Of a stretch of 64,000 nucleotides of DNA, positions 26,696-35,077 are shown piece by piece. This DNA comes from Rhodovulum sulfidophilum (lineage in GTDB: Bacteria; Pseudomonadota; Alphaproteobacteria; Rhodobacterales; Rhodobacteraceae): contig QFPW01000002.1 of assembly GCA_003241785.1 (NCBI GenBank), positions 62,001 through 126,000 of the forward strand. Reading direction: 5' to 3'. Below the pieces are notes generated by a model that saw nothing but the letters and a program-made list of their open reading frames with translations, was not told the origin of the DNA and made no database searches. The position numbers were made by a program, and so were the translations under genes. Every line of letters starts with the position of its first letter. Position 1 is the stretch's first letter.

Positions 26696-27469
26696 ATGTC
26701 GATCCAGGCCGAGATCTCGCTCACCGGCGCGCAGGGCGCCACGCTCGGCGCGCAGCGCGTGGCGCTGCTCGAGGCGATCGGGCGCGAGGGCAGCATCTCG
26801 GGCGCGGCGCGGGCGATCGGCGTCAGCTACCGCGCCGCCTGGGACGCGATCCGGGCGATGAACAACCTCGTCGGCCATCCGCTCGTCGCCGGCGAGATCG
26901 GCGGCAAGGGCGGCGGCGGCGCCAGCCTGACGCCAGAGGGCATCGCGCTGGTCGAGAGCTTCCGCCGGCTGCAGGCCGAGATGGCGCGCGCCTTCAAGGA
27001 CATCGCCCCCGCGCTCGCCGGCGTCGATCCCGCCGCGCGGCTGATGTTCGGCGGCTTCCTCCGCACCAGCGCCCGCAACGCGCTGCGCGGGGTCGTCGCC
27101 TCGATCGTCGCGGGGCCGGTCAACGCCGAGCTCCGCCTCGAGATCGCGCCCGAGCGCGTCCTCGTCACGCAGCTGACCAGCACCAGCGTGCGCGACCTCG
27201 GGCTCTTCCCCGGCCGACCGGCGATCGCGCTCATCAAGGCGCCGCTGATCCGTCTCGCCGGGGCGCAGGAACCCGCGGCGCGCCCCAACCGCATCGAGGG
27301 CGTCGTCGCGCGGGTCGACCGCGACGACGAGGCCACCGAGACCCTGCTCGACATCGGCGCCGGCAAGACGCTCTGCGTCATCCGCCCGGCCGCCGAACCC
27401 GCCCCGGAGCCCGGCGCCCGCGCCGTGGCGCTGGTCGATCCCGCCCATATCATCCTCGCCGTCGAATGA
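26696..27469 (+). CDS. modE: ModE-type molybdate-responsive regulator
   Basis: 257 residues. N-terminal LysR-like winged helix (LGAQRVALLEAIGREGSISG, then SYRAAWDAIRAMNNL and GGKGGGGASLTPEGIALV, the ModE hallmark), then two molybdate-binding TOBE/mop modules (SARNALRGVVASIVAGPVNA; PNRIEGVVARVDRDDEATET). With molybdate bound it should repress this operon at the palindrome just upstream. First gene of modEABC; modA follows after ten bases. Confidence 0.93.
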   Translation: MSIQAEISLTGAQGATLGAQRVALLEAIGREGSISGAARAIGVSYRAAWDAIRAMNNLVGHPLVAGEIGGKGGGGASLTPEGIALVESFRRLQAEMARAFKDIAPALAGVDPAARLMFGGFLRTSARNALRGVVASIVAGPVNAELRLEIAPERVLVTQLTSTSVRDLGLFPGRPAIALIKAPLIRLAGAQEPAARPNRIEGVVARVDRDDEATETLLDIGAGKTLCVIRPAAEPAPEPGARAVALVDPAHIILAVE

Positions 27470-27479
27470 GGCCAGACCC

Positions 27480-28232
27480 ATGAAGAAGCTTCTCACCGCC
27501 CTCGCGCTCGTCTGGGCCGCCGCCGCCCAGGCCGGCGAGACCCAGGTCGCGGTCGCCGCGAATTTCACCGAGCCCGCGACCGAGATCGCCAAGCTCTTCA
27601 CCGAGAAGACCGGCCATACCGCCAAGCTCAGCTTCGGCGCGAGCGGCCAGTTCCTGACCCAGATCACCCAGGGCGCGCCCTTCGAGGTCTTCCTCTCCGC
27701 CGACGCCACCCGGCCGACCAAGGCGGTCGAGGACGGGCTCGCCGTCGAGGGCTCGCAGTTCACCTATGCGATCGGCACGCTGGTGCTCTGGAGCAAGGAG
27801 GCGGGCCTCGTCACCGGGCCCGAGACGCTGACGGAGATGTCCTTCGACAAGATCGCCATCGCCGATCCGAAATCCGCGCCCTACGGCGCCGCCGCGATCG
27901 AGACGATGCAGAAGCTCGGGGTCTACGACGCCCTCGGCCCGAAGATCGTTCAGGGCCAGAACATCGGTCAGGCGTTCCAGTTCATCGACACCGGCAACGC
28001 CGCGCTCGGCTTCGTCGCGCTGTCGCAGATCGTGAAGACCGAGGGCGGCTCGCGCTGGATCGTGCCGGACGACCTGCACAGCCCGATCCTGCAGGACGCC
28101 GTGCTGCTGAAGACCGGCGCCGACAGCGAGGCGGCCAAGGCCTTCCTCGACTTCCTGAAGGGCCCCGAGGCGCGCGACGTGATCGAATCCTTCGGCTACG
28201 CGCTCGCCCCCGAGGAAGCGACCGCCGGCTGA
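27480..28232 (+). CDS. modA: ModA, molybdate-binding periplasmic protein
   Basis: 250 residues. A Sec signal peptide (KKLLTALALVWAAAAQA, cleavage after AQA) precedes VAVAANFTEPATEIAKLF, the conserved oxyanion-binding start of ModA, and FGASGQFLTQITQGAPFEVF. It delivers molybdate to ModBC. The stop shares one base with the modB start (TGATG). Confidence 0.95.
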   Translation: MKKLLTALALVWAAAAQAGETQVAVAANFTEPATEIAKLFTEKTGHTAKLSFGASGQFLTQITQGAPFEVFLSADATRPTKAVEDGLAVEGSQFTYAIGTLVLWSKEAGLVTGPETLTEMSFDKIAIADPKSAPYGAAAIETMQKLGVYDALGPKIVQGQNIGQAFQFIDTGNAALGFVALSQIVKTEGGSRWIVPDDLHSPILQDAVLLKTGADSEAAKAFLDFLKGPEARDVIESFGYALAPEEATAG

Positions 28233-28909
28233 TGGAGATCGACTGGCAGGCGATCCGGCTCACGATCGAGCTCGCGGCTGTCACCACGGTGATCCTGCTC
28301 CTCATCGGCACGCCGCTCGCCTGGTGGCTCGCGCGGTCGAAGGCGCGCTGGAAGGAGGCGGTGGCGACGCTGGTCGCCCTGCCGCTGGTCCTGCCTCCGA
28401 CCGTGCTCGGCTTCTACCTGCTCCTCTTCCTCGGCCCGCAGGGGCCGGGGGGCTGGATCGCCTCGTTCTGGAACGGGCGCACGCTCGCCTTCACCTTCGA
28501 GGCGCTGGTCTTCGCCTCGGTCATCTCGTCGATGCCCTTCGTGGTGCAGCCGATCCGCGACGCCTTCGAGGCGATCGGCGACCGGCCCTTCGAGGTCACC
28601 GCGACGCTCCGCGCCGCGCCGCTCGACGCCTTCCTCACCGTCGCCCTGCCGCTCGCCCGGCCGGGGTTTCTCACCGCCGCCGTGCTCGGCTTCGCGCATA
28701 CGGTGGGCGAGTTCGGCGTCGTCCTGATGATCGGCGGCGCGGTCCCGGGCGAGACCAAGGTGATGTCGATCGCGATCTACGATTTCGTCGAGACCATGCG
28801 CTGGCGCGAGGCGCATATCATGGCCGGCGGCATGCTCGCCTTCTCCTTCCTCGTCATCCTCGCGATGATGATGCTCGGCAAGCGCTCCCGGCGGATCGGC
28901 GGGCGATGA
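28232..28909 (+). CDS. modB: ModB, molybdate ABC transporter permease
   Basis: 225 residues with about five membrane helices. The coupling motif EVTATLRAAPLDAFLTVALP and ALPLVLPPTVLGFYLLL are typical of ModB. It forms the channel of the molybdate importer with ModC. One-base overlap with modA and ATGA overlap with modC. Confidence 0.95.
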   Translation: MEIDWQAIRLTIELAAVTTVILLLIGTPLAWWLARSKARWKEAVATLVALPLVLPPTVLGFYLLLFLGPQGPGGWIASFWNGRTLAFTFEALVFASVISSMPFVVQPIRDAFEAIGDRPFEVTATLRAAPLDAFLTVALPLARPGFLTAAVLGFAHTVGEFGVVLMIGGAVPGETKVMSIAIYDFVETMRWREAHIMAGGMLAFSFLVILAMMMLGKRSRRIGGR

Positions 28910-30030
28910 GGCACGAAATCCCCGCCGCGCCCGGCCTCGCGGCGCGCTTCAAGGGCCGGCTCGGCGATTTCACCCTCGACGTCGCCTTCGACGCGCCGGC
29001 GCGCGGGCTGACCGCGCTCTTCGGGCCCTCGGGCTGCGGCAAGACCTCGGTCCTGCGCGCGATCGCCGGGCTGAACCGTTTCGAGGAAGGCGATCTCACG
29101 GTCGGGGGCGAGGTCTGGCAGGGCCCCGGGGTCTTCCGCCCCACCCACCGGCGCGAGATCGGCTATGTCTTCCAGGAGGCGAGCCTCTTTCCGCATCTCT
29201 CGGTCCGCCGCAACCTCGACTATGGCCGGCGCCGCGCACTCAAGGGGGGCGCCACCGAGAAGATCCGCCTCGCCGAGGTGGTCGACCTGCTCGGCCTCGG
29301 GCATCTGCTCGAGCGGTCGCCGACGACGCTCTCGGGCGGCGAGCGCCAGCGGGTCGCGATGGGCCGCGCGCTGCTCGCGCAGCCGCGGCTCCTGCTGATG
29401 GACGAGCCGCTCTCCGCGCTCGACCGCTTCGCCAAGGAGGCGATCCTTCCCTATCTGGAGCGGCTGCGCGACGGGCTCGACATGCCGATCCTCTACGTCA
29501 GCCACGACATTTCCGAGGTCGAGCGGCTCGCCGACCGGCTGGTGCTGATGCGCCGGGGCGCCCTGCTCGCGACCGGCCCGCTCGCCGAGCTGCAGGCGCG
29601 CACCGACCTGCCGCTCGCGCGCCTGCCCGAGGCCGGAGTGACGCTGCCCGCCGAGGTGGTGGCCGAGGACGCGGCCTATGAGATCGCGACCCTCGCGGTT
29701 CCGGGCGCGACCCTGCTGGTGCCGGGACGCTTCGGCCCGATCGGCGGCCGCCATCGCCTCCGCGTCGCGGCCTCCGACGTCGCGCTGGTGCGCGATCCCC
29801 CGACCGCGAGCAGCATCCTGAACTGCCCCGCGGCGATGATCCTCGAAAGCGAGGCCGACGGGGCGATGGTCACGGCCGTTCTCGGCCTCGGGGCGGCGGG
29901 GGACGGCGCGCGCATCCTCGCCCGGGTCTCGCGCCGCTCCTGGGACACGCTCGGCCTCGCGCCGGGCCAGGCGATCTTCGCCCAGATCAAGGGCGTGGCG
30001 CTCGTCGCCAACGCCCCGGCGCCCGGCTGA
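28906..30030 (+). CDS. modC: ModC, molybdate ABC transporter ATPase
   Basis: 374 residues. Walker A GPSGCGKTSVL, Q-loop VFQEASLFPHLSV, signature LSGGERQRVAMGRALL, Walker B LLLMDEPLSALD and H-loop YVSHDISE. A C-terminal TOBE/mop module (ILNCPAAMILESEADGA) distinguishes ModC from other ATPases. It powers molybdate import and ends five bases before the convergent L,D-transpeptidase gene. Confidence 0.96.
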   Translation: MRHEIPAAPGLAARFKGRLGDFTLDVAFDAPARGLTALFGPSGCGKTSVLRAIAGLNRFEEGDLTVGGEVWQGPGVFRPTHRREIGYVFQEASLFPHLSVRRNLDYGRRRALKGGATEKIRLAEVVDLLGLGHLLERSPTTLSGGERQRVAMGRALLAQPRLLLMDEPLSALDRFAKEAILPYLERLRDGLDMPILYVSHDISEVERLADRLVLMRRGALLATGPLAELQARTDLPLARLPEAGVTLPAEVVAEDAAYEIATLAVPGATLLVPGRFGPIGGRHRLRVAASDVALVRDPPTASSILNCPAAMILESEADGAMVTAVLGLGAAGDGARILARVSRRSWDTLGLAPGQAIFAQIKGVALVANAPAPG

Positions 30031-30034
30031 GCGG

Positions 30035-30832
30035 TCAGGCCGGCGGCTCGAGGTCCGCCGGGGCGTAGACGAAATCGGCCGGCGGCGTCAGGTTCTGGCC
30101 GGGCTCGTCCATCGGCAGCACGATCACCTTCGAGCCGGTGTCGACCCGGTCGTAGAGATCGCGCGCGTCCTGGTTGAAGAGCCGGATGCAGCCCGAGGAA
30201 TCCGCCTCGCCGACCGTCCAGGGATAGGGAGTGCCGTGGATCCGGTAGAGCGTGTCCCGCCCGCCGCGATAGAGATAGAGCGCGCGCGCGCCGAGCGGGT
30301 TCTCGAGCCCGCCCTCCATGCCGGCGCGGTGCGGCTCGTAGATCTCGGGCTCGCGCCGCAGCATGCCCGGGGTCGGCGTCCAGCGCGGCCATTCGCGCTT
30401 CAGCGGCACCGTCGCCTCGCCGGCGAAGCCCCGGCCCTGCTTGCCGACGCCGACCGTGTACTGGATCGCCCGGTTGTCGCCGAGCAGGTAGTAGAGCCGG
30501 TTCGCGCCGGGATCGACGATGATCGTCCCCGGCTTCTCGTCGCTCCAGTAGTCGACCTCGCGCCGCGCCTTCTCGTCGGAGAGCCAGCGGTCCTCGATCG
30601 CGGGGATGAAACGGTCGCCGTCGGGCTGCGCCGCGTACATCGCCCGCGTCACGGGGCTCAGCTCCGGCGCCCCGGGCTCGGTCACCCGCGCCGCCTCCGG
30701 ACCGGCGCAGGCCGCGAGGAAAGCGAGGGCCGCGGCGCTGAGCCAGAGACGGGGGCGGCGCCACGCGGCTCCGCTCCGGGATCCGTCGGAAGCAAGCGGC
30801 GCGGTTCGGTCGAAGGACGTTTGCAAACTCAT
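30035..30832 (-). CDS. L,D-transpeptidase (YkuD) lipoprotein
   Basis: 265 residues from ATG 30832. A lipoprotein signal (RRPRLWLSAAALAFLAACAG, lipobox LAAC) anchors it to a membrane. The YkuD domain has IHGTPYPWTVGEADSSGCIR, with catalytic His and Cys in the HGT...SSGCIR arrangement, so it should make 3-3 peptidoglycan cross-links or attach proteins to the wall. YLLGDNRAIQYTVGVGKQG is the domain start. The AGGGAA before the ATG is close for a ribosome binding site; upstream frames are arginine-rich and unlikely. Confidence 0.92.
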   Translation of the reverse strand: MSLQTSFDRTAPLASDGSRSGAAWRRPRLWLSAAALAFLAACAGPEAARVTEPGAPELSPVTRAMYAAQPDGDRFIPAIEDRWLSDEKARREVDYWSDEKPGTIIVDPGANRLYYLLGDNRAIQYTVGVGKQGRGFAGEATVPLKREWPRWTPTPGMLRREPEIYEPHRAGMEGGLENPLGARALYLYRGGRDTLYRIHGTPYPWTVGEADSSGCIRLFNQDARDLYDRVDTGSKVIVLPMDEPGQNLTPPADFVYAPADLEPPA

Positions 30833-31142
30833 TTCCCTTGGTTCTCGAACAAGTCCTAACCAATGCTTAAGGCGCCCCGGCGCGGCGCGTCCACGCGGAA
30901 TCAGACGGCGCCGCGGGAAGCGGCGCGGAGGGTGTCGAATCAGCACCCACGTTTTCGTGAGCCGCCCCCCGCCGCGGGCGCGGCCGGACGGCGCGGCGGC
31001 GCCCCGGCGCTGCCCATTCAACGGTCATCCGCGCTTACGCGTTAGGCAAATCGGCCGCCCGGAGAGCTTTTTTCCAAGCCGCGATCGCGCAAACCGTTGC
31101 GCCCGCCGATCATGGCCGGTGAAACCCGACTCATGAGTTTGA
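30833..31142. other. Intergenic region between L,D-transpeptidase and guanidine riboswitch
   Basis: 310 bases holding the reverse-strand transpeptidase promoter (AT-richer around 30835-30865) and the forward promoter of the guanidine operon. No gene is supported. A six-T run at 31068-31073 has no stem before it. I could not fix a -35/-10 pair with confidence. Confidence 0.4.
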
Positions 31143-31257
31143 CGGCTTGGGTTCCGGTCCCCGCTTCGGGGACGCTGGTCCGAGAGCTGTCACCGGCGGG
31201 GGAGAAATCCCCGTTGGAGCACGGCGGGATAAAAACCCGGGAGACCTCGTAGAAGCC
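31143..31257 (+). promoter_or_regulatory. Guanidine-I (ykkC) riboswitch aptamer
   Basis: The conserved ykkC blocks are present in order: GGGTTCCGG, a hairpin GTCCCC gcttc GGGGAC (31157-31173), CTGGTCCGAGAG (31175-31186), a second stem with GGGG agaaat CCCC, and CGGGATAAAAACCCGGGAGA (31225-31244). GGCTT (31144-31148) pairs with AAGCC (31253-31257) to close P1. The aptamer binds guanidinium. The downstream genes (importer, carboxyguanidine deiminase, carboxylase, allophanate hydrolase) are the standard partners of the guanidine-sensing subtype rather than the ppGpp or PRPP variants. Confidence 0.93.
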
Positions 31258-31289
31258 AAGGGATTGGCGGTACGATGGTGTCCGCCCTT

Positions 31290-31310
31290 CCCTTTCGACC
31301 AGAGAAAGGG
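31290..31310 (+). promoter_or_regulatory. SD-sequestering hairpin, likely riboswitch expression platform
   Basis: CCCTTTC gaccaga GAAAGGG forms a perfect seven-base-pair stem whose 3' arm GAAAGGG is the Shine-Dalgarno sequence, six bases before ATG 31316. A CCCTT just upstream (31285-31289) can pair with AAGGG next to the P1 strand (31258-31262), offering an alternative fold. Ligand binding would then free the ribosome site: translational control. Confidence 0.7.
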
Positions 31311-31315
31311 ACTTC

Positions 31316-32404
31316 ATGAAGCCGATCGCCACCGCCCTCAAAGCAACCCTCGCCTCCACCGCGCTCGCCGCGGGCCTGCTCGCTTCCGCGCGCACCCTCC
31401 CCGCCGCCGCCGAACCGAAGACCGACTTCAAGGTCGCCTGGTCGATCTATGTCGGCTGGATGCCCTGGGGCTACGCCGCCGACCAGGGCATCGTGAAGAA
31501 ATGGGCCGACAAGTACGGCATCACGATCGAGGTTACCCAGTTCAACGACTATGTCGAGTCGATGAACCAGTACACCGCCGGCGCCTATGACGCGGTGACG
31601 CTCACCAACATGGACGGTCTCTCGATCCCCGCCGCCGGCGGCGTCGACACCACCGCCGTCATCGTCGGCGACTTCTCCAACGGCAACGACGCGGTGATCC
31701 TGAAGGACGGCGCCGAACTGCCCGATATCGAGGGCCGGCCGGTCAATCTCGTCGAATTCTCCGTCTCGCACTACCTGCTCGCCCGCGCGCTGGAGACGAT
31801 CGGCAAGACCGAGCGCGACGTCTCGGTCGTCAACACCGCCGATCCCGACATGGTGGGCGCCTTCCAGACCGCGGACGTGACCGCGATGGTCACCTGGAAC
31901 CCGATGGTCTCCGAGATCGCCGCGCTGCCCGGCGCGAGCATCGTCTTCGATTCGAGCGACATCCCGGGCGAGATCATCGACCTCATGGTCGCCAATACCG
32001 AGACCGTCGCCGACAACCCCGACTTCGCCAAGGCGCTCGCCGGCATCTGGTACGAGACGGTCGGCATCATGACCTCGGACACGCCGGAGGGCGCCGCGGC
32101 GCGCGCGGCGATGGGCGCCGCCTCGGGCACCGACCAGGCTGGCTACGAGGCGCAGCTCGCGGCGACCAAGCTCTTCGACAAGCCCGCCGACGCCGTGACC
32201 TTCGTCGACTCGCCGGAGCTCGCCACGACGATGAACAGCGTCCGCGCCTTCCTGTTCGACAAGGGCCTGCTCGGGCCGGGCGCGCCCTCGGCCGACGTGG
32301 TCGGGATCGAGCTGCCCTCGGGCGAGGTGCTGGGCGACGCGGGCAACGTGAAGCTCCGCTTCACCGACGCCTGGATGAAGGCCGCCGCCGACGGCGCCCT
32401 CTGA
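31316..32404 (+). CDS. ABC transporter substrate-binding protein, probable guanidine importer
   Basis: 362 residues with a Sec signal peptide (ATLASTALAAGLLASARTLPAAA). The mature part (FKVAWSIYVGWMPWGYAADQ, QFNDYVESMNQYTAGAYDAV) belongs to the NMT1/TauA-like family often annotated as 'urea ABC transporter' next to urea or guanidine carboxylases. It is the first gene after the guanidine-I riboswitch, so guanidine is the likely ligand; urea or a relative cannot be excluded. The permease follows after 11 bases. Confidence 0.88.
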   Translation: MKPIATALKATLASTALAAGLLASARTLPAAAEPKTDFKVAWSIYVGWMPWGYAADQGIVKKWADKYGITIEVTQFNDYVESMNQYTAGAYDAVTLTNMDGLSIPAAGGVDTTAVIVGDFSNGNDAVILKDGAELPDIEGRPVNLVEFSVSHYLLARALETIGKTERDVSVVNTADPDMVGAFQTADVTAMVTWNPMVSEIAALPGASIVFDSSDIPGEIIDLMVANTETVADNPDFAKALAGIWYETVGIMTSDTPEGAAARAAMGAASGTDQAGYEAQLAATKLFDKPADAVTFVDSPELATTMNSVRAFLFDKGLLGPGAPSADVVGIELPSGEVLGDAGNVKLRFTDAWMKAAADGAL

Positions 32405-32415
32405 AGGATCGACCC

Positions 32416-33234
32416 ATGCCCTGGATCAACCGACGCCCCTCGCGCGGGGGCGACCTCGCCCTGCTGTGCCTGCCGTTCCTCGCGCTCGTCGTCGCCTATC
32501 TGGTCGGCTCGGCGGCGCGGCTCGAGGCGAACCCGAGCGACAAGCTCCTGCCGAGCCCGGCGCAGCTCTGGGCCGCGATCGAGCGCATGGCCCTCGTGCC
32601 CGATCCCCGCACCGGCGCCTATCTGCTCTGGTCGGACACCGCCGCGAGCCTGACCCGGCTCGGCTCCGGGCTCGCGATCGCGACCGCGATCGCGCTCGTG
32701 CTCGGCCTTTTGATCGGCATGCTGCCCTATGCGCGGTCGCTCCTGGCGCCCTTCGTCGCCTTTGTCTCGATGGTGCCGCCGCTCGCGCTCCTGCCGATCC
32801 TCTTCATCGTGCTCGGCCTCGGCGAAGCGGCGAAGATCACGCTCATCGTCATCGGCGTCACGCCGATCATGATCCGCGACCTCGCCTTGCGCGCGCAGGA
32901 CATCCCGCGCGAGATGATCGTGAAGGCGGAGACGCTCTCGGCCTCCTCCTGGCTCATCGCGCTCCGCGTGGTGCTGCCGCAGATCCTGCCGCGGCTCCTG
33001 ACCTGCCTGCGGCTACAGCTCGGGCCCGCCTTCCTGTTCCTGATCGCGGCCGAGGCGATCTCGGCGGATTCCGGGCTCGGCTACCGCATCTTCCTCGTCC
33101 GGCGCTATCTCGCGATGGACGTGATCTTCCCCTACGTGGCCTGGATCACGCTCCTCGCCGTCGCGGCCGATCTCGGCCTCGACCGGCTGCGCCGCTGGCT
33201 CTTCCCCTGGTCCGAACTGGAGCGCGGCAAATGA
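32416..33234 (+). CDS. ABC transporter permease, probable guanidine importer
   Basis: 272 residues, about six membrane helices, SsuC/TauC type. SNPSDKLLPSPAQLW-like and the coupling loop KAETLSASSWLIALRVVLPQ are visible. Forms the channel with the ATPase gene it overlaps by four bases (ATGA, 33231-33234). AAGGA precedes the ATG. Substrate inferred from the riboswitch and the catabolic genes. Confidence 0.9.
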   Translation: MPWINRRPSRGGDLALLCLPFLALVVAYLVGSAARLEANPSDKLLPSPAQLWAAIERMALVPDPRTGAYLLWSDTAASLTRLGSGLAIATAIALVLGLLIGMLPYARSLLAPFVAFVSMVPPLALLPILFIVLGLGEAAKITLIVIGVTPIMIRDLALRAQDIPREMIVKAETLSASSWLIALRVVLPQILPRLLTCLRLQLGPAFLFLIAAEAISADSGLGYRIFLVRRYLAMDVIFPYVAWITLLAVAADLGLDRLRRWLFPWSELERGK

Positions 33235-34034
33235 GCGGGATCACCGTCGAAGGCGTCTGGAAGGAATACGGGCCCCAGGTCGTGCTGGAGAACCTGACCC
33301 TCGAGATCGCCGACCGCGCCTTCGTGGCCCTCGTGGGCCCCTCGGGCTGCGGCAAGACCACGTTCCTCAGGATGCTGCTCGGCCAGGAACAGCCGACGCG
33401 CGGCCGGATCCTGCTCGACGGCGCCCCCCTGCCGCCGGAGCCGGGCGCCGACCGGGGCGTGGTCTACCAGCGCTACTCGGTCTTTCCGCACATGACGGTG
33501 CTCGGCAACGTCATGGCGGGGCCGGAGATGCGCGCGGCGCGCTTCACCGGCCGGCTGCGGGGCGCGGCGAAGCGTTCGCTGGCCGAGGCGGCGCGGGCGA
33601 TGATCGCCGAGGTCGGGCTGGCGGGCTCCGAGGACAAGTATCCCGCGCAGCTCTCGGGCGGGATGCAGCAGCGGCTCGCGCTGGCGCAGGCCCTGATGAT
33701 GAAGCCGCGCGTCCTGCTGCTCGACGAGCCCTTCGGCGCGCTCGATCCCGGCATCCGCTCGGACATCCACGTGCTGATGAAGCGGCTCTGGAACGAGACG
33801 CCGATGACCGTGGTCATGGTCACGCACGATCTGCGCGAGGCCTTCACGCTCTCGACGCGAATCATCGCCTTCGAGCGGCCGCGCGACCGTCCCGAGGAGA
33901 AGGAGCGCTATGGCGCCACGATCACCAAGGACATCGCGATCTGGCCGCCCCGCGTCGCGGGCGCGCGCACCCTCTTCGACCCGCCGACCATCGAGGACAT
34001 CGCCGGGGCGGTCGAACCCGTCTCGGCGGGTTGA
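33231..34034 (+). CDS. ABC transporter ATPase, probable guanidine importer
   Basis: 267 residues. Walker A GPSGCGKTTFLRMLL, Q-loop VVYQRYSVFPHMTV, signature LSGGMQQRLALAQALM, Walker B LLLDEPFGALDPG and H-loop VTHDLREAF; TauB/SsuB-like. Completes the importer. A run of palindromic repeats separates it from the deiminase genes. Confidence 0.92.
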   Translation: MSGITVEGVWKEYGPQVVLENLTLEIADRAFVALVGPSGCGKTTFLRMLLGQEQPTRGRILLDGAPLPPEPGADRGVVYQRYSVFPHMTVLGNVMAGPEMRAARFTGRLRGAAKRSLAEAARAMIAEVGLAGSEDKYPAQLSGGMQQRLALAQALMMKPRVLLLDEPFGALDPGIRSDIHVLMKRLWNETPMTVVMVTHDLREAFTLSTRIIAFERPRDRPEEKERYGATITKDIAIWPPRVAGARTLFDPPTIEDIAGAVEPVSAG

Positions 34035-34039
34035 GCGCC

Positions 34040-34173
34040 GTCCCGGGCTCGACCCGGGACCTCGACCCCATTCCGGGACGCCGCCGCGAAGGCCTCGGGG
34101 TCCCGGGTCAAGCCCGGGACCCCGCGCGGGCGGCGACGCGCGCCGGAACCCGTAGGGCGGACCTCGGTCCGCC
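34040..34173. repeat. Cluster of three short palindromic repeats inside the guanidine operon
   Basis: The 222-base gap after the ATPase gene holds three perfect inverted repeats: GTCCCGGG ctcga CCCGGGAC (34040-34060), GGGGTCCCGGG tcaag CCCGGGACCCC (34097-34123), and a GTA-headed GGCGGACC tc GGTCCGCC (34152-34173). The third is a copy of the unit found twice at 43922-43972. They look like REP/BIME-type extragenic repeats and could stabilise or trim the polycistronic mRNA. Confidence 0.75.
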
Positions 34174-34256
34174 ATGCCCGACACACCCCGCCGGGACGAC
34201 CCGGCGCGGCTTCTCCGACCCTCCGGGACGACCCGGGACCGCTTGAGGATCAGGAC

Positions 34257-35069
34257 ATGAACCACATCCCCCGGACACCCGATGAGATCGCGGCCGACCG
34301 CGCGCGCTACGCCGCGCATCAGAAGAAGGGCCTCGAGGCGGCGCCCAAGGCGCTCCCCCCCGCCTCGCCCGTCCCGGCTCCCGCGGTCGACGCGACCCGC
34401 GTGATCCGGAGCGAGACCATCGCCCCCGGCTGGTACTGGACCACCCGGCTCGAAAAGGGCGAAGCGCTCCGGATCACGCCTGAGACGGCGACCACGACCG
34501 TGGCCCTCGCCTGCTGGTCGGCCGCCGATCCGACCGAGCGGATGAACCTGCCCGACACGGTCAAGGTGCAGTGGACGACCGAGCTTTCCCGCGGCCGGGT
34601 GATCTTCTCGGACATGGGCCGCGTCCTGCTCTCGATCACCGAGGATTCCTGCGGCGCGCACGACGCGCTGACCGGCGGCTCCACGCCCGGGACCAACGCG
34701 CGGTTCGGCGATCCGAAGCTCCGGAACACGCGCGAGAACATGGTGCTCGCCGCGGCGAAGCTCGGCCTCGACCGGCGCGACATTCCCGCCATCCTCTCGC
34801 TCTTCGCCCCCGTGCGGGTCGACGCCGAGGGCCGGTTCGAATGGCGCCCGGCGATGCTCTCGGGCACCGACTGGGTCGAGCTTCGCGCCGAGATGGACCT
34901 GCTCGTCGCCCTCTCGACCTGCCCGCATCCGCTGGATCCGAACCCGGACTACGCCCCCGCCACGATGGTGGCGACGCGGCTCGCCGCCCGGCCCGTCCCG
35001 GCCGACGACATCTGCCGCACCGCCACCCCGGAAGCCGTCCGCGGCTTCGAAAACAACGCCCGCGCGTGA
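34257..35069 (+). CDS. Carboxyguanidine deiminase subunit (urea carboxylase-associated protein UAAP1)
   Basis: 270 residues. The family (DUF1989) was named for its place next to urea carboxylase and was later shown, as CgdAB, to hydrolyse carboxyguanidine to allophanate and ammonia. Diagnostic segments are GWYWTTRLEKGEALRI, VALACWSAADPTERMNLPDT, DMGRVLLSITEDSCGAHDAL and ALSTCPHPLDP. Cysteines and histidines in these are probable metal ligands. Eight bases separate it from the partner subunit. Which of CgdA and CgdB it is cannot be settled by eye. Confidence 0.9.
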   Translation: MNHIPRTPDEIAADRARYAAHQKKGLEAAPKALPPASPVPAPAVDATRVIRSETIAPGWYWTTRLEKGEALRITPETATTTVALACWSAADPTERMNLPDTVKVQWTTELSRGRVIFSDMGRVLLSITEDSCGAHDALTGGSTPGTNARFGDPKLRNTRENMVLAAAKLGLDRRDIPAILSLFAPVRVDAEGRFEWRPAMLSGTDWVELRAEMDLLVALSTCPHPLDPNPDYAPATMVATRLAARPVPADDICRTATPEAVRGFENNARA

Positions 35070-35077
35070 GAGCCGCC

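Noticed and set aside
31147..31590. Open frame starting inside the guanidine riboswitch
   Set aside because: It overlaps conserved aptamer sequence and runs out of frame through the binding-protein gene.
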